59,313 bases of DNA from positions 1-59,313 of the forward strand of contig CADANN010000008.1 in the NCBI GenBank assembly GCA_902789325.1. The letters are read 5' to 3'. The position numbers were made by a program, and so were the translations under genes. The stretch is from an uncultured Spirochaetaceae bacterium (GTDB lineage Bacteria; Spirochaetota; Spirochaetia; Treponematales; Treponemataceae). This document shows, one piece after another, positions 35,661 through 44,542 of this stretch (position 1 is the stretch's first letter; each line of letters starts with the position of its first letter). The notes under the pieces are model-generated. The model was given only the letters and a program-made list of their open reading frames with translations. It ran no database searches and had not been told where the DNA came from.

Positions 35661-37661
35661 ATGCAATATCTGGAAGTAATTCTAAACCTGCCTGTAAACC
35701 AGGGCTTTACCTACTCCTATATTCCTCCAGAAAAAGAAAAGCCTGAGCTTGTACCAGAAATTGGAAAACGTGCCGAAATTATGTTTGGCAATAAAAAGAC
35801 TCAAGGCTTTATTATAAATATTCAGGATACGATTCCTGCAAATTGTCCGGTAGAGTCTGGAAAAATCAAACCTATAAAACGCGTTATCGATAAGGAACCT
35901 CTCTTTGGCAAAGACCTCATAGAAATGGCAACCTGGGTTTCGCGTTATTATTTATGCACACTTGGCGAAGCAGTTTTTTCTATGATCCCAAGCGGAAGAC
36001 GAGAAACCAGCGCTGGTGGTTTTGGCTTTGAAGAAGAAGTTGGTGAAAAGAAAAGAAATGAGTTGTCTGAAGAGCAGGCAAAGGCTGTAGATGATATTTT
36101 TTCTTCCGGTGGATTGCAACACTCCGCTTTCCACTATTTATACGGGCCGACAGGTTCTGGTAAAACAGAAGTTTTCCTTTCCCTCGCAGAAAAGATTCTT
36201 GAAACAGGAAAAGGTGTTATTTACCTTGTTCCCGAAATTGGACTGACAGCTCAGGTTGTACAATCTGTCCGTGAACGTTTTGGAAACACTGCGGCAGTCC
36301 TTCACTCGGGTCTTACTCCCTCTCAAAGGCTTACAGAATGGCATAGAATTATGCATAAAGAAGCTCGGGTTGTTATTGGTGCACGTTCTGCAGTTTTTGC
36401 TCCGGTTCCAGATTTAGGTTTGATTATAATTGATGAAGAACATGACGGCTCATATAAATCTGGAAATAATCCACGATATCATGCAAGACAGGTTGCAATG
36501 CATCGTTGTACAACACTAAAAATCCCTTTACTTATGGGAAGTGCAACTCCAAGTGTAGAGGCATGGTATGGAATGCAGACTGGTTCAATTATTCGTCATA
36601 CGCTCACAAAGCGTCTTGCTGGTGGAGAAATGCCTCATATTTCCTGCATAGACCTTTCATATTTTCCAGGTGACGGTTGTATTTCTAAACCACTTGAAGA
36701 GCAGATTAATAAAATCCTTGAGAAAAAACATCAGGCAATTTTGTTTATGAACCGCCGTGGATTTACACATTTTTTCCGTTGCAATCAATGCGGTTTCGAG
36801 CTCAAATGCAAAAACTGTTCTGTGCCACTTACCTATCACAAAGTTGAAAATCGTCTACGCTGTCACTATTGCGGCTGGTCAACTTATCCGCCGGAAAGCT
36901 GTCCGCAGTGCGGATCTTTTGACATTGGAAGTTCAGGCTTTGGAACTGAATATATAGAAGCAGAAACTCGAGCAAAATTTCCTAATGCCCGAATAGTACG
37001 TCTTGATACAGATATCCTGAAAAATAAAGAAGAACTAATTACCACTCTTGAAGATTTCCGAAACGGAAAATATGACATAATGCTTGGAACGCAGATGGTT
37101 GCTAAGGGCCTCAATTTTCCAAAGCTGGAACTTGTAGGTGTTATTCTTGCAGATGCGGGACTTCATATGCCTGATTTCCGTGCGGGTGAAAGAACATTCT
37201 CTTTAATTACTCAGGTTGCAGGTCGCGCAGGTCGTTATTTCCCTGATGGAAAAGTTATAGTGCAAACTTATAGTCCAGGAAAAGGCCCGGTACTCTATGC
37301 CTGTCAAAACCGAATTGAAGATTTTTATGGAAGCGAACTTGCAGAACGTGAAATGCTGGATTTTCCTCCATTTAGTCGTTTACTGCGCTTAGTTTTCCGT
37401 AGTTTTAATAAGTCACTTGCTGCCGAAACTGCACGCGATGCTGTAAGTATTTTAAGTGACGGAGCTCCACGCGGAATGGAAATAATTGGACCTGCAGAAT
37501 GTCCTATTGAAAAAATTAACTCTTCCTGGAGATATCAGATTTTATTAAAAGGAAGTTCAATTATTCCTTTACAGACAGCAGCTAGAAAACTCCTCTTTGA
37601 TTATACACATAATCAGAATGTTTATATTGAATATGATGTAGATCCAGTGAGTTTGCTATAA
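35661..37661 (+). CDS. priA: Primosomal replication restart helicase PriA
   Basis: A 666-residue helicase: N-terminal 3'-DNA-binding region, Walker A in YLYGPTGSGKTEVFLSLAEK (about 165-184), Walker B IIIDEEHDGSYKSGNNPRYH, the zinc ribbon CNQCGFELKCKNC followed by RCHYCGW and SCPQCGS, and helicase motifs GTQMVAKGLNFPKLELVG and ITQVAGRAGRY. PriA reloads the replisome at stalled forks. It is shorter than E. coli PriA but all key motifs are present. Its end overlaps the convergent truA by 6 bases. Confidence 0.96.
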   Translation: MQYLEVILNLPVNQGFTYSYIPPEKEKPELVPEIGKRAEIMFGNKKTQGFIINIQDTIPANCPVESGKIKPIKRVIDKEPLFGKDLIEMATWVSRYYLCTLGEAVFSMIPSGRRETSAGGFGFEEEVGEKKRNELSEEQAKAVDDIFSSGGLQHSAFHYLYGPTGSGKTEVFLSLAEKILETGKGVIYLVPEIGLTAQVVQSVRERFGNTAAVLHSGLTPSQRLTEWHRIMHKEARVVIGARSAVFAPVPDLGLIIIDEEHDGSYKSGNNPRYHARQVAMHRCTTLKIPLLMGSATPSVEAWYGMQTGSIIRHTLTKRLAGGEMPHISCIDLSYFPGDGCISKPLEEQINKILEKKHQAILFMNRRGFTHFFRCNQCGFELKCKNCSVPLTYHKVENRLRCHYCGWSTYPPESCPQCGSFDIGSSGFGTEYIEAETRAKFPNARIVRLDTDILKNKEELITTLEDFRNGKYDIMLGTQMVAKGLNFPKLELVGVILADAGLHMPDFRAGERTFSLITQVAGRAGRYFPDGKVIVQTYSPGKGPVLYACQNRIEDFYGSELAEREMLDFPPFSRLLRLVFRSFNKSLAAETARDAVSILSDGAPRGMEIIGPAECPIEKINSSWRYQILLKGSSIIPLQTAARKLLFDYTHNQNVYIEYDVDPVSLL

Positions 37662-38468
37662 ATGTCGTCTGATTCCATCAAATTTTATTTCGTATAAAAA
37701 CAATCCGTTTGGAGGTGCGGTGACGCCTGCTTTTGTTCGGTTGTGTGCTTCCAGGATTTTCTGCATTGCATCTTCGGGTGCACCTTCTTTATCCAGATTC
37801 ACAAGCGTGCCTGTCAAAGTTCTCACCATCTTCCATAAAAATGCATTTGCTTCAATTTCAAAAACCAGGAGGTCTTTGCCCCAGCGATCTTTCTGTAAAA
37901 AGAATCTTGCTCCGTCTATATAGCGATTGTTGGAAACACTGTCATCTCCACTGGCTGCAAAGGAAGAACAGTCCAATTCTCCGTGAAGACACTCACAATA
38001 TTTATTGAGACGTTCCAGATTTGGTGTATATTTTTTTACACGCCAGCAAAAACGTAAATTGTCGGCAGTAACATTACCATTCAAATCTGTAGAAATAAAA
38101 TAACGGTAAAGGCGGCTTGTAGCTGATTTACGCGCACTGAAATCTTCCGGCACCTCGCGTGCATCAATAATTCTTACATCCTCTGGTAAAAAAGCATTTA
38201 AAGCCCGGACATAATTTTCTGCAGGAATAGAATCAAAAGGAGAATAAAAATTGGCTGCCTGCCCTACTGCATGCACACCACTGTCTGTGCGGCCTGACCC
38301 ATAAAGAGTTGTTTTCTGTTTATGAACTTTTTCGAGGGCTTTTTCAATTTCTCCCTGAACAGTTCTGTTTGCTTCGCCGCCGTCAGCATCATCCTGACGC
38401 TGCCAGCCGCAAAAATCAGTTCCATCGTAAGAAATTGTGAGAAGAATATTTCTAGAACTCATCGTCAT
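37656..38468 (-). CDS. truA: tRNA pseudouridine synthase A
   Basis: A 270-residue enzyme modifying tRNA positions 38-40. It has ISYDGTDFCGWQRQ, the catalytic Asp motif YGSGRTDSGVHAVGQAANF, and FLWKMVRTLTGTLV near the C-terminus. The ATGs at 38468 and 38462 are two codons apart. It overlaps the DUF2225 gene by 17 bases, the last gene in a tight minus-strand operon from cdaA. Confidence 0.96.
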   Translation of the reverse strand: MTMSSRNILLTISYDGTDFCGWQRQDDADGGEANRTVQGEIEKALEKVHKQKTTLYGSGRTDSGVHAVGQAANFYSPFDSIPAENYVRALNAFLPEDVRIIDAREVPEDFSARKSATSRLYRYFISTDLNGNVTADNLRFCWRVKKYTPNLERLNKYCECLHGELDCSSFAASGDDSVSNNRYIDGARFFLQKDRWGKDLLVFEIEANAFLWKMVRTLTGTLVNLDKEGAPEDAMQKILEAHNRTKAGVTAPPNGLFLYEIKFDGIRRHL

Positions 38469-39327
38469 TAACTATCTTAGAAAGATTATCATAAAGATTT
38501 CTTGCATGTTCAAGCAAAGGACCCGGCTTATTTTTAGATGATTTACCAAGTCCAAAAATACGGGCAATTGCAGTCTTTGATTCATTCAATTTTTTCAAAC
38601 GTAACTGAATATCATCCTGCTGGCCATATTTATATTCAAGAAGTCCGCACAAATAAATAACACCATCCCAACCATAGTTCTTATCAATATCAGGGCCCAT
38701 GTTATTTAAGGTTGAGCTTTTTTCAACTCGTTCAGTTTCATTTATAACTGCCTGCTGATAGAAAAACAAAGCCTTGCTATAAAACATTTTTGAAATCAAA
38801 TCAAAATTATGACCGGCACAATGCTGATTTATTTCTGCCGTAAGCCAGGCAAGTCTAAGAGTGATAATTGCTTTTTTCATTGTAGGCAGAGTATATGCAC
38901 CCATATCATCATAAGTCTGCAGCGCTAAATAATACATTGCAGTACCATCATACAAAGAACGTTCGTGCTTTAAATTATAATACGGGAATATTTCTTCACA
39001 ATTTTTATGGCGTCTTTCTGAATGCTCATAAAGTTTGTCGGCATCATCCGTATCCATTTTCTCAGTAAAATCATTCCAAAAAAGAGCTGTATAACAGTTT
39101 GGACAAACTCCAATTTCATAAATAAGAGGATAGATTCGGCCAAATTTTGCTGATGGCTCATAAATACGGTGCAGTTCTTCTGTAAGACCGCCGGCAATCA
39201 TACGTCCGTTACCGCTACGCATTACTTCACGTTCAAAGTCTTTTTTACAAACCGGGCATTTTACTTTATCTTTTGACCAGTAAGAAATACCGACTTTTTT
39301 TTCAGGACCTTTTTTTGATGTAGCCAT
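38452..39327 (-). CDS. DUF2225 family protein
   Basis: A 291-residue protein. The N-terminal zinc-ribbon-like region has KVKCPVCKKDFEREVMRSGN and EIGVCPNCYTALFWNDF; the remainder is helical and TPR-like (YYLALQTYDDMGAYTLPTMK, FYQQAVINETERVE). DUF2225 is common in spirochaetes and Firmicutes and has no established function. It lies 11 bases downstream of acpS, upstream of truA, in the cdaA operon. Confidence 0.88.
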   Translation of the reverse strand: MATSKKGPEKKVGISYWSKDKVKCPVCKKDFEREVMRSGNGRMIAGGLTEELHRIYEPSAKFGRIYPLIYEIGVCPNCYTALFWNDFTEKMDTDDADKLYEHSERRHKNCEEIFPYYNLKHERSLYDGTAMYYLALQTYDDMGAYTLPTMKKAIITLRLAWLTAEINQHCAGHNFDLISKMFYSKALFFYQQAVINETERVEKSSTLNNMGPDIDKNYGWDGVIYLCGLLEYKYGQQDDIQLRLKKLNESKTAIARIFGLGKSSKNKPGPLLEHARNLYDNLSKIVNDDEF

Positions 39328-39338
39328 ATAATCCCCCT

Positions 39339-39713
39339 TTACTTTCTTTCCAATACAACAAAAGCTACGGCATATTCTTTTTCATGACTCAAGCTTACAA
39401 ATGCAGTGCATTCACCAAGCCGTTCTTTCATAATTGAAAGTGCCGAACCTTCTATATTCAGTAAAGGTTTTCCTTCACTGTCTTTTGTTATATAAACTTC
39501 TTTCAAACTAAAACCAGATATGCCGGTTCCCAATGCTTTTGAAAAAGCCTCTTTAGCTGCAAATCTGGCAGCATAATGCTGACATTGAGAAGCAAGAGTT
39601 CCCGTAAAACCACGTTCCTTTTCATTAAAAAAACGCTCGAGCATTTCAGGATTTTTTACCCACTTTTCAAAGCGGCCAACTTCTGTAATGTCAGTTCCAA
39701 TTCCTGCAATCAT
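39339..39713 (-). CDS. acpS: Holo-[acyl-carrier-protein] synthase
   Basis: A 124-residue enzyme that transfers 4'-phosphopantetheine from CoA to ACP. MIAGIGTDITEVGRFEKW (metal-binding Asp) and the FAAKEAFSKALGTGI motif (Glu/Lys) are canonical. Its ATG shares one base with the stop of the YbbR gene (40696-39713), so lipid synthesis is coupled with c-di-AMP genes here. Confidence 0.95.
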   Translation of the reverse strand: MIAGIGTDITEVGRFEKWVKNPEMLERFFNEKERGFTGTLASQCQHYAARFAAKEAFSKALGTGISGFSLKEVYITKDSEGKPLLNIEGSALSIMKERLGECTAFVSLSHEKEYAVAFVVLERK

Positions 39714-40696
39714 CAGTTTTCTGCCTCAGCAGCTTCTTCTTCCCCTTCTTCTCCAGGTTTACGAACAACTGTAAATGTAATTTCTTCATCAGATTTTTCA
39801 ATAAGCTGGAAATTAGCAGGAATTACATAACGCAGAGGAAGTTCATAAGTTCCCTCTTCTTTTATATCATAAAGATTTAACTGAACTGTATGTTTTGAAG
39901 GAATATAATTCTCAAGAACAGGCATAGCTCCGGAAAGTTTAATTGAAACAAGTGGCAATGGCTCTGCTAATTCAAAAGATGTATCCAGATATAAAACTTC
40001 GATTTTTATAGAATCATATTCTTTTTCAATAATCTTAGGCTTTACAGTTACTTCTGCCTTAAATGGACCTTCATCTACAACAGTAAGAAGCTTGTTTAAC
40101 TGCTGGTATGAAGTTTCTGTAGAAAAATTAGTTTCCGCATTAGAAACATTAAGACGTGTTGTATAAATCTGCTCAGTTGCATTTACTATAGATTCCGGTC
40201 CAATAATTTCGATAGTTGAAGGGCTCATTGTAATTGACTCAATTTCATAACCGTTAGCAACTTCGCCAATTACAGATGGAACTATAGGAACATATTTTAT
40301 TGCTTTTCTATCAACAGAAATTGTAACAGTATCATCCTTCATTTTAATTTCAAAAGGATCATATTCCATAAGACTTTCTGAAATATTGATTTTTACAGGA
40401 AGTTTATAGGTACCCTTTTGAGTGATATCATCAAGACAGATTGATGCAGAAATATCTGAAGGCATAACTGATTTTATAGTTTCCTCATCAGCCCTTATAA
40501 TAACAGAAACTGATTTTGGAGCATTTCCAATCTGCATTACAATACCGTTTTCGATGATTTGAAGGGGAACAACAATAGTTTTAGAATCAATCAAAGAAGC
40601 CTGATGAAAGAAATACAAAAAGATTGCAATTATGAGACAGACAACTTTTGCAGGCCATTTATCGAGGATTTTATCTAGCAAACGTTTTGTGTTCAT
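39713..40696 (-). CDS. cdaR: YbbR-domain protein, likely CdaR regulator of diadenylate cyclase
   Basis: A 327-residue protein with one N-terminal membrane helix (KVVCLIIAIFLYFFHQASL) and several YbbR-type beta repeats outside (IVVPLQIIENGIVMQI, KGTYKLPVKINISES, EGTYELPLRYVIPANF), ending with a Glu-rich tail. In Firmicutes CdaR binds and tunes CdaA. It overlaps the cdaA end by 26 bases, in line with that pairing. Confidence 0.88.
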   Translation of the reverse strand: MNTKRLLDKILDKWPAKVVCLIIAIFLYFFHQASLIDSKTIVVPLQIIENGIVMQIGNAPKSVSVIIRADEETIKSVMPSDISASICLDDITQKGTYKLPVKINISESLMEYDPFEIKMKDDTVTISVDRKAIKYVPIVPSVIGEVANGYEIESITMSPSTIEIIGPESIVNATEQIYTTRLNVSNAETNFSTETSYQQLNKLLTVVDEGPFKAEVTVKPKIIEKEYDSIKIEVLYLDTSFELAEPLPLVSIKLSGAMPVLENYIPSKHTVQLNLYDIKEEGTYELPLRYVIPANFQLIEKSDEEITFTVVRKPGEEGEEEAAEAEN

Positions 40697-41501
40697 CTAC
40701 AGTATCCTCCAGTACCTGAGCTTCAGAAGTAATTTCGAGAAGATTTTCAAGAATCTTTCGAACCTCTTCTAGTGAAAGGTCATAATTTAATTTTGAATCG
40801 TATGCAAGAGAAAGCGCACCAGTTTCTTCGGAAACAACAAGAACAACAGCATCTGAAACTTCTGAAAGACCAAGAGCGGCACGGTGACGTGTACCAAAAG
40901 TCTTTTTGATTGTGTAGTTTTCCGAAGTTGGAAGGAAGCAGCCAGCGGCAATCAGTTTTCCTCCCTGAATAAAGCAGGCTCCATCATGAAGTGAGGTATC
41001 CTTTCCAAAAATTGTCATCAAAAGACTTGAAGAAAGATCGGCATTTAAGCGGGTTCCAGTCTGAATGATATTTTCAAGCTGAGTGTGGCGCATAAAAACT
41101 GCAAGCATACCACGTTTCTGCTGAGAAAGCATTTCTGCCGCAATTAAAACTGCGTCTACATAAGTATGTTTAGAACGAGTACCAAAAGCAAACCAGCCGT
41201 TCTGTCCAATACGGATAAACAATTTTCGGATTTCAGGCTGGAAGATAAGTGCAAATCCAATTACAAGGGCCGGTGCTACAATATTCATGATCCATAGCAG
41301 GGTCTGCAACTTTAAGAGAACAGCAACACCATAAACGATTACGACGATAAGAAGCGACTTAAGCATCTGTACGCCGTTTGTTTTTGAGATAAAGTCGTAT
41401 GCTTTAAACAGAATGAAGGTCATTACGGCGATGTCGAGAAATGGCCGGATGAAATCATAAAGATATAAAATTCTGTCGAAACCTAGCATAATTATACCCA
41501 T
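40671..41501 (-). CDS. cdaA: Diadenylate cyclase CdaA (c-di-AMP synthase)
   Basis: A 276-residue protein with three N-terminal membrane helices (about 12-95) and a DisA_N domain with the active-site motifs SLHDGACFIQGGKLIAAGCF (DGA) and FGTRHRAALGLSEVSDAVVL (RHR). It makes c-di-AMP from two ATP. An ATG at 41489 (MLGFDRILYLY) is an alternative start; the one at 41501 lies next to a palindromic repeat. The operon order is cdaA-cdaR-acpS, without the usual glmM. Confidence 0.94.
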   Translation of the reverse strand: MGIIMLGFDRILYLYDFIRPFLDIAVMTFILFKAYDFISKTNGVQMLKSLLIVVIVYGVAVLLKLQTLLWIMNIVAPALVIGFALIFQPEIRKLFIRIGQNGWFAFGTRSKHTYVDAVLIAAEMLSQQKRGMLAVFMRHTQLENIIQTGTRLNADLSSSLLMTIFGKDTSLHDGACFIQGGKLIAAGCFLPTSENYTIKKTFGTRHRAALGLSEVSDAVVLVVSEETGALSLAYDSKLNYDLSLEEVRKILENLLEITSEAQVLEDTVDEHKTFAR

Positions 41502-41504
41502 AAT

Positions 41505-41562
41505 GTCATCCCGAACTTGTTTCGGGATCTATTAAAAGATGCTGAAACAAGTTCAGCATGAC
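41505..41562. repeat. Palindromic repeat pair between folP and cdaA
   Basis: Copy one (41505-41529) is GTCATCCCGAACTTGTTTCG followed by GGATC. Copy two (41538-41562) is GATGCTGAAACAAGTTCAGC followed by ATGAC. An 8-base spacer (TATTAAAA) separates them, so the GATC/GATG ends face each other. Read on the minus strand, copy two becomes a hairpin followed by ATCTTTT, a plausible terminator downstream of folP. Confidence 0.85.
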
Positions 41563-41599
41563 AGTGTTATATTCGAATAATTGAATTAATTATACTATA

Positions 41600-42427
41600 T
41601 TATCGGAGATTTTTCATCACATTTAACGTGTCAATTGCAGCAGAAACGTCGTGAACGCGGATTATTTTTGCACCATTTTGAACTGAAATCATATCTGCAG
41701 CTAGGGTTCCTGCAAGACGTTCTTCTGCAGGGCGACCTGTCATATCTCCGATACAGCGTTTGCGGGAGAGTGCCATAAGAACCGGATAACGGCCTGCGCA
41801 AACTGAAAGTGGTTCACGGATAAGGGCGAGGTTTTGTTCTGTTGTTTTTCCAAAACCAATACCAGGATCAAGAATGATTTTATCAGATGAAACACCATGT
41901 GAAAGACAAAACACTGTACGCTGTCCCAGGAAGTCTGAAACCTCCTGCTGAGTGCCTGCACCAGAATGCATGAGAATAACAGAAGCTCCAGATTTTGCAA
42001 TAAATTGAGCTGATTCTACAGAAGGTTCTGCTTTACAGGCTGCAGTTCCATCTTCATTTGCTTTACCAGCTCCGCTAAGGGCTGTAACATCATTCCAGAT
42101 ATCTGCACCACAGGCAAAAGCTGCTTTAAATACTTCGAGTTTGGTTGTATCTACGGAAATTGGAATAGATGAAACTTTTCTGACAGCCTGGATTATGGGA
42201 ATTACTCTGGAAATTTCATCTTCAATGTTTACCGGTGTATAACCGGGACGGGTTGATTCACCGCCTATATCAAGGATATCTGCACCTTCGTCAATTAATT
42301 GGAGAGCACGTTCTATACCACCGCGACTTTCTGCATAGAAAGAATCTGGGGTGGCATTTACAATACCCATTACAAAGGCCGCACGTTCTGTTGCGGCGCG
42401 TTTTAAGCCAAACTGTAGTTGCTGCAT
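41600..42427 (-). CDS. folP: Dihydropteroate synthase
   Basis: A 275-residue TIM-barrel enzyme of folate synthesis. It shows VMGIVNATPDSFYAESRGGI, the pterin-binding GADILDIGGESTRPGYTPV, ISVDTTKLEVFKAAFACGAD, LDPGIGFGKTTEQN and the C-terminal IRVHDV. The target of sulfonamides. The first motif has Ala for the usual Val (NAT for NVT), a minor variation. It overlaps dxs by 25 bases. Confidence 0.95.
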   Translation of the reverse strand: MQQLQFGLKRAATERAAFVMGIVNATPDSFYAESRGGIERALQLIDEGADILDIGGESTRPGYTPVNIEDEISRVIPIIQAVRKVSSIPISVDTTKLEVFKAAFACGADIWNDVTALSGAGKANEDGTAACKAEPSVESAQFIAKSGASVILMHSGAGTQQEVSDFLGQRTVFCLSHGVSSDKIILDPGIGFGKTTEQNLALIREPLSVCAGRYPVLMALSRKRCIGDMTGRPAEERLAGTLAADMISVQNGAKIIRVHDVSAAIDTLNVMKNLR

Positions 42428-44316
42428 TCTTTTACCGCCTTTTTGATGTGAGACGGAGATAATCCTGCCATCTCAAGTACTTCTTCTCTTGAACCGTGAT
42501 TATAAAATTTATCGCCAAAGCCAAGAACTTTAGTATTCTTCATTCCATTTTGTGCAAGTATGCCGGAAAGCCATTCTCCAACACCACCTGTAATCACTCC
42601 ATCTTCTACAAAAACAATACCTTGATATTTCGAAGCAAGTTCAACAAAATAAGTTACGTCAAAAGGTTTAATAAAACGAAGCAGATAAATGTCTGCATAT
42701 CCGCCGTCAAGAAGCACAGCCCGAACAGCCTTCTGAACTTCGCTGTACATTCCGCCTGTAGCAACAATCAGAATCTTATTTTTCTTTGCTTCAAGCTCTG
42801 CTTCTGTTATGTTTTCAATTGGAAATTCTGTACATGGAATAAGGATACCACGTCCAAGTTCTACAGGAGTACTCATTTGAGGAACCTCTGTAGGGCAGGT
42901 CAGTTTTGGATATCTGATAACTACACTGGTACCACATTCAACAGCCCATTCAAAACAAAGTTTTAGATCTACGGCACTGCAAACTGTCATAAGTTCAAGT
43001 TCTGGAATCGGGCGGAAAAGTGCAATATCATAAATTCCCTGATGTGTAACTCCATCGCTTGGAACAGCACCTGCACGGTCAAGCATAAATACGGCATGTG
43101 ACTTCTGCAAGGCAACATCATGAATCATCTGATCTACAGCTCGCTGCATAAAAGTTGAGTAAATGCAGACAACAGGAATTTTTCCGCCTTTAGAAAGTCC
43201 ACCCGCAAAGGTTACGGCATGCTCTTCTGCAATTCCAACATCAAAAAATCTTTCCGGATATTTATGAGAAAAAGCCGAAAGCCCAGTTCCCTTTGCCATT
43301 GCGGCAGTAATTGCAACAATATCTTTATTTTTTTCGCCCTCTTCTACTATTAAATTACTGAAGGCTTCTGTAAAACTTTCTGTATCGAATTTTTCAACTG
43401 TACCATCACTAATCTGGAACGGACCAATTCCATGGAATAATTCCGGATTATTTTCTGCAGGACTATAGCCTCTTCCTTTTTTAGTAACTACATGAACTAC
43501 GACCGGTCTGTGAAGTTTACTTACACGACGAAGTTCGCGCTCAAGAGCTGCTTCATTATGACCATCAAGAGGGCCTACATATTCAAATCCTAAATCAACA
43601 AAAAGATTATTTGTAAGGAATAGACCTTTGAGTGAGCGCTTAAAGCGGAAAATAAATTTTTCGAGCGGACGGCCAATATATGGAATCTTATCAATTGCCT
43701 TGTCTACCCTATATCTGAATGTCTGATATCCAGCAGTCATTGTAAGGCGGCTGAGATAGCGGGAAACAGAACCAGTATTATGATCAATTGACATCTGGTT
43801 ATCATTAAGGATAACTATAAGATTTTTACAAAGCTGGCCTGCATGAGAAAGGCCTTCAAATGCCATTCCGCCGGTAAGAGCACCATCACCAATTACGGCA
43901 ATAACTTTTCCTTTATTACCATTAAGTTCGCGGGCAGTAAGGAGTCCTAAAGCAGAGGAAATTGATGTTGATGAATGACCGTTTATAAAATAATCATGAG
44001 GGCTTTCATTTTTATTGGTAAAACCAGAAAGACCATTTTTTTTTCTGAGAGTTGGGAATTCTTCGTAGCGACCAGTAAGTAATTTATGGGTATAGCACTG
44101 ATGGCTTACATCAAAAACAAAGGCATCATCAGGACTATTGAAAACACGGTGCATTGCAATGGTTAACTCAACAACACCAAGATTGCTGGCAAGATGTCCA
44201 CCATTTTTTCCAACAACGTTAATAATTGTAGTACGGATTTCCTGAGCAAGCTGCTTAAGTTCTTTTTGAGAAAGTTTTTTTACATCATCTGGCGAATGAA
44301 TCTTAGATAGTAAAAT
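42403..44316 (-). CDS. dxs: 1-deoxy-D-xylulose-5-phosphate synthase, ATT start proposed
   Basis: About 637 residues. The enzyme makes DXP from pyruvate and glyceraldehyde-3-phosphate for isoprenoids. It shows the TPP motif GDGALTGGMAFEGLSHAGQ with NDNQMSID, the catalytic Glu in GIAEEHAVTFAGGL, and YSTFMQRAVDQMIHDVALQ. The conserved N-terminus (LLSKIHSPDDVKKLSQKELK, then GKNGGHLASNLGVVELTIA) runs upstream of the first ATG (44154), so that ATG is internal. Back to the in-frame TGA at about 44364-44366 no ATG, GTG or TTG occurs. ATT at 44316-44314 sits 7 bases after AGGAG and gives the expected N-terminus, so it is the likely start. The AGGAG directly follows a terminator T-tract. Confidence 0.9.
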   Translation of the reverse strand: MLLSKIHSPDDVKKLSQKELKQLAQEIRTTIINVVGKNGGHLASNLGVVELTIAMHRVFNSPDDAFVFDVSHQCYTHKLLTGRYEEFPTLRKKNGLSGFTNKNESPHDYFINGHSSTSISSALGLLTARELNGNKGKVIAVIGDGALTGGMAFEGLSHAGQLCKNLIVILNDNQMSIDHNTGSVSRYLSRLTMTAGYQTFRYRVDKAIDKIPYIGRPLEKFIFRFKRSLKGLFLTNNLFVDLGFEYVGPLDGHNEAALERELRRVSKLHRPVVVHVVTKKGRGYSPAENNPELFHGIGPFQISDGTVEKFDTESFTEAFSNLIVEEGEKNKDIVAITAAMAKGTGLSAFSHKYPERFFDVGIAEEHAVTFAGGLSKGGKIPVVCIYSTFMQRAVDQMIHDVALQKSHAVFMLDRAGAVPSDGVTHQGIYDIALFRPIPELELMTVCSAVDLKLCFEWAVECGTSVVIRYPKLTCPTEVPQMSTPVELGRGILIPCTEFPIENITEAELEAKKNKILIVATGGMYSEVQKAVRAVLLDGGYADIYLLRFIKPFDVTYFVELASKYQGIVFVEDGVITGGVGEWLSGILAQNGMKNTKVLGFGDKFYNHGSREEVLEMAGLSPSHIKKAVKECSNYSLA

Positions 44317-44333
44317 TTTGACGCTCCTAAAAA

Positions 44334-44365
44334 AAAGACCGCGTAAATAGTAATACGCGGTCTTT
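44334..44365 (-). terminator. Strong rho-independent terminator between the small gene and dxs
   Basis: A perfect 12-bp stem, AAAGACCGCGTA (44365-44354 on the minus strand) with its complement at 44345-44334 and an 8-base loop, then a run of eight T ending at 44328. The dxs Shine-Dalgarno begins at the next base, so dxs expression needs read-through, a hidden promoter or antitermination. Confidence 0.85.
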
Positions 44366-44389
44366 CAACACATAGTCTCGACCTAAAAA

Positions 44390-44479
44390 CTACTTGCTCT
44401 TATGTCGATTACGTCTAAGCATCTTCTTTCGCTTATGTGTCGCCATCTTCTGGCGCTTTCTTTTCTTTCCACAAGGCAC
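44390..44479 (-). CDS. 29-residue basic ribosomal protein-like peptide (bS22/mS38, AURKAIP1/COX24 family)
   Basis: GTG start at 44479-44477, 7 bases after an AAGGAG Shine-Dalgarno, and a TAG stop at 44392-44390. The product MPCGKKRKRQKMATHKRKKM plus LRRNRHKSK is almost all Lys/Arg and matches the short bacterial AURKAIP1/COX24-domain proteins, whose actinobacterial member is ribosomal protein bS22 and mitochondrial homologue mS38. It has its own promoter (44542-44514) and terminator, so it is a monocistronic gene. It probably binds 16S rRNA near the decoding centre (inference from family). Confidence 0.85.
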   Translation of the reverse strand: MPCGKKRKRQKMATHKRKKMLRRNRHKSK

Positions 44480-44513
44480 GATGGCACTCCTTAAAACTTA
44501 TATAAGTTTCTCT

Positions 44514-44542
44514 ATTATGCCGATTTTGACTGGTTATGTCAA
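44514..44542 (-). promoter_or_regulatory. Promoter of the bS22-like gene
   Basis: On the minus strand TTGACA (44542-44537), 17 bases, CATAAT (44519-44514), overlapping the end of miaA. The leader includes the 16-base perfect palindrome AAACTTATATAAGTTT (44509-44494), which may be an operator or small hairpin. Confidence 0.65.
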
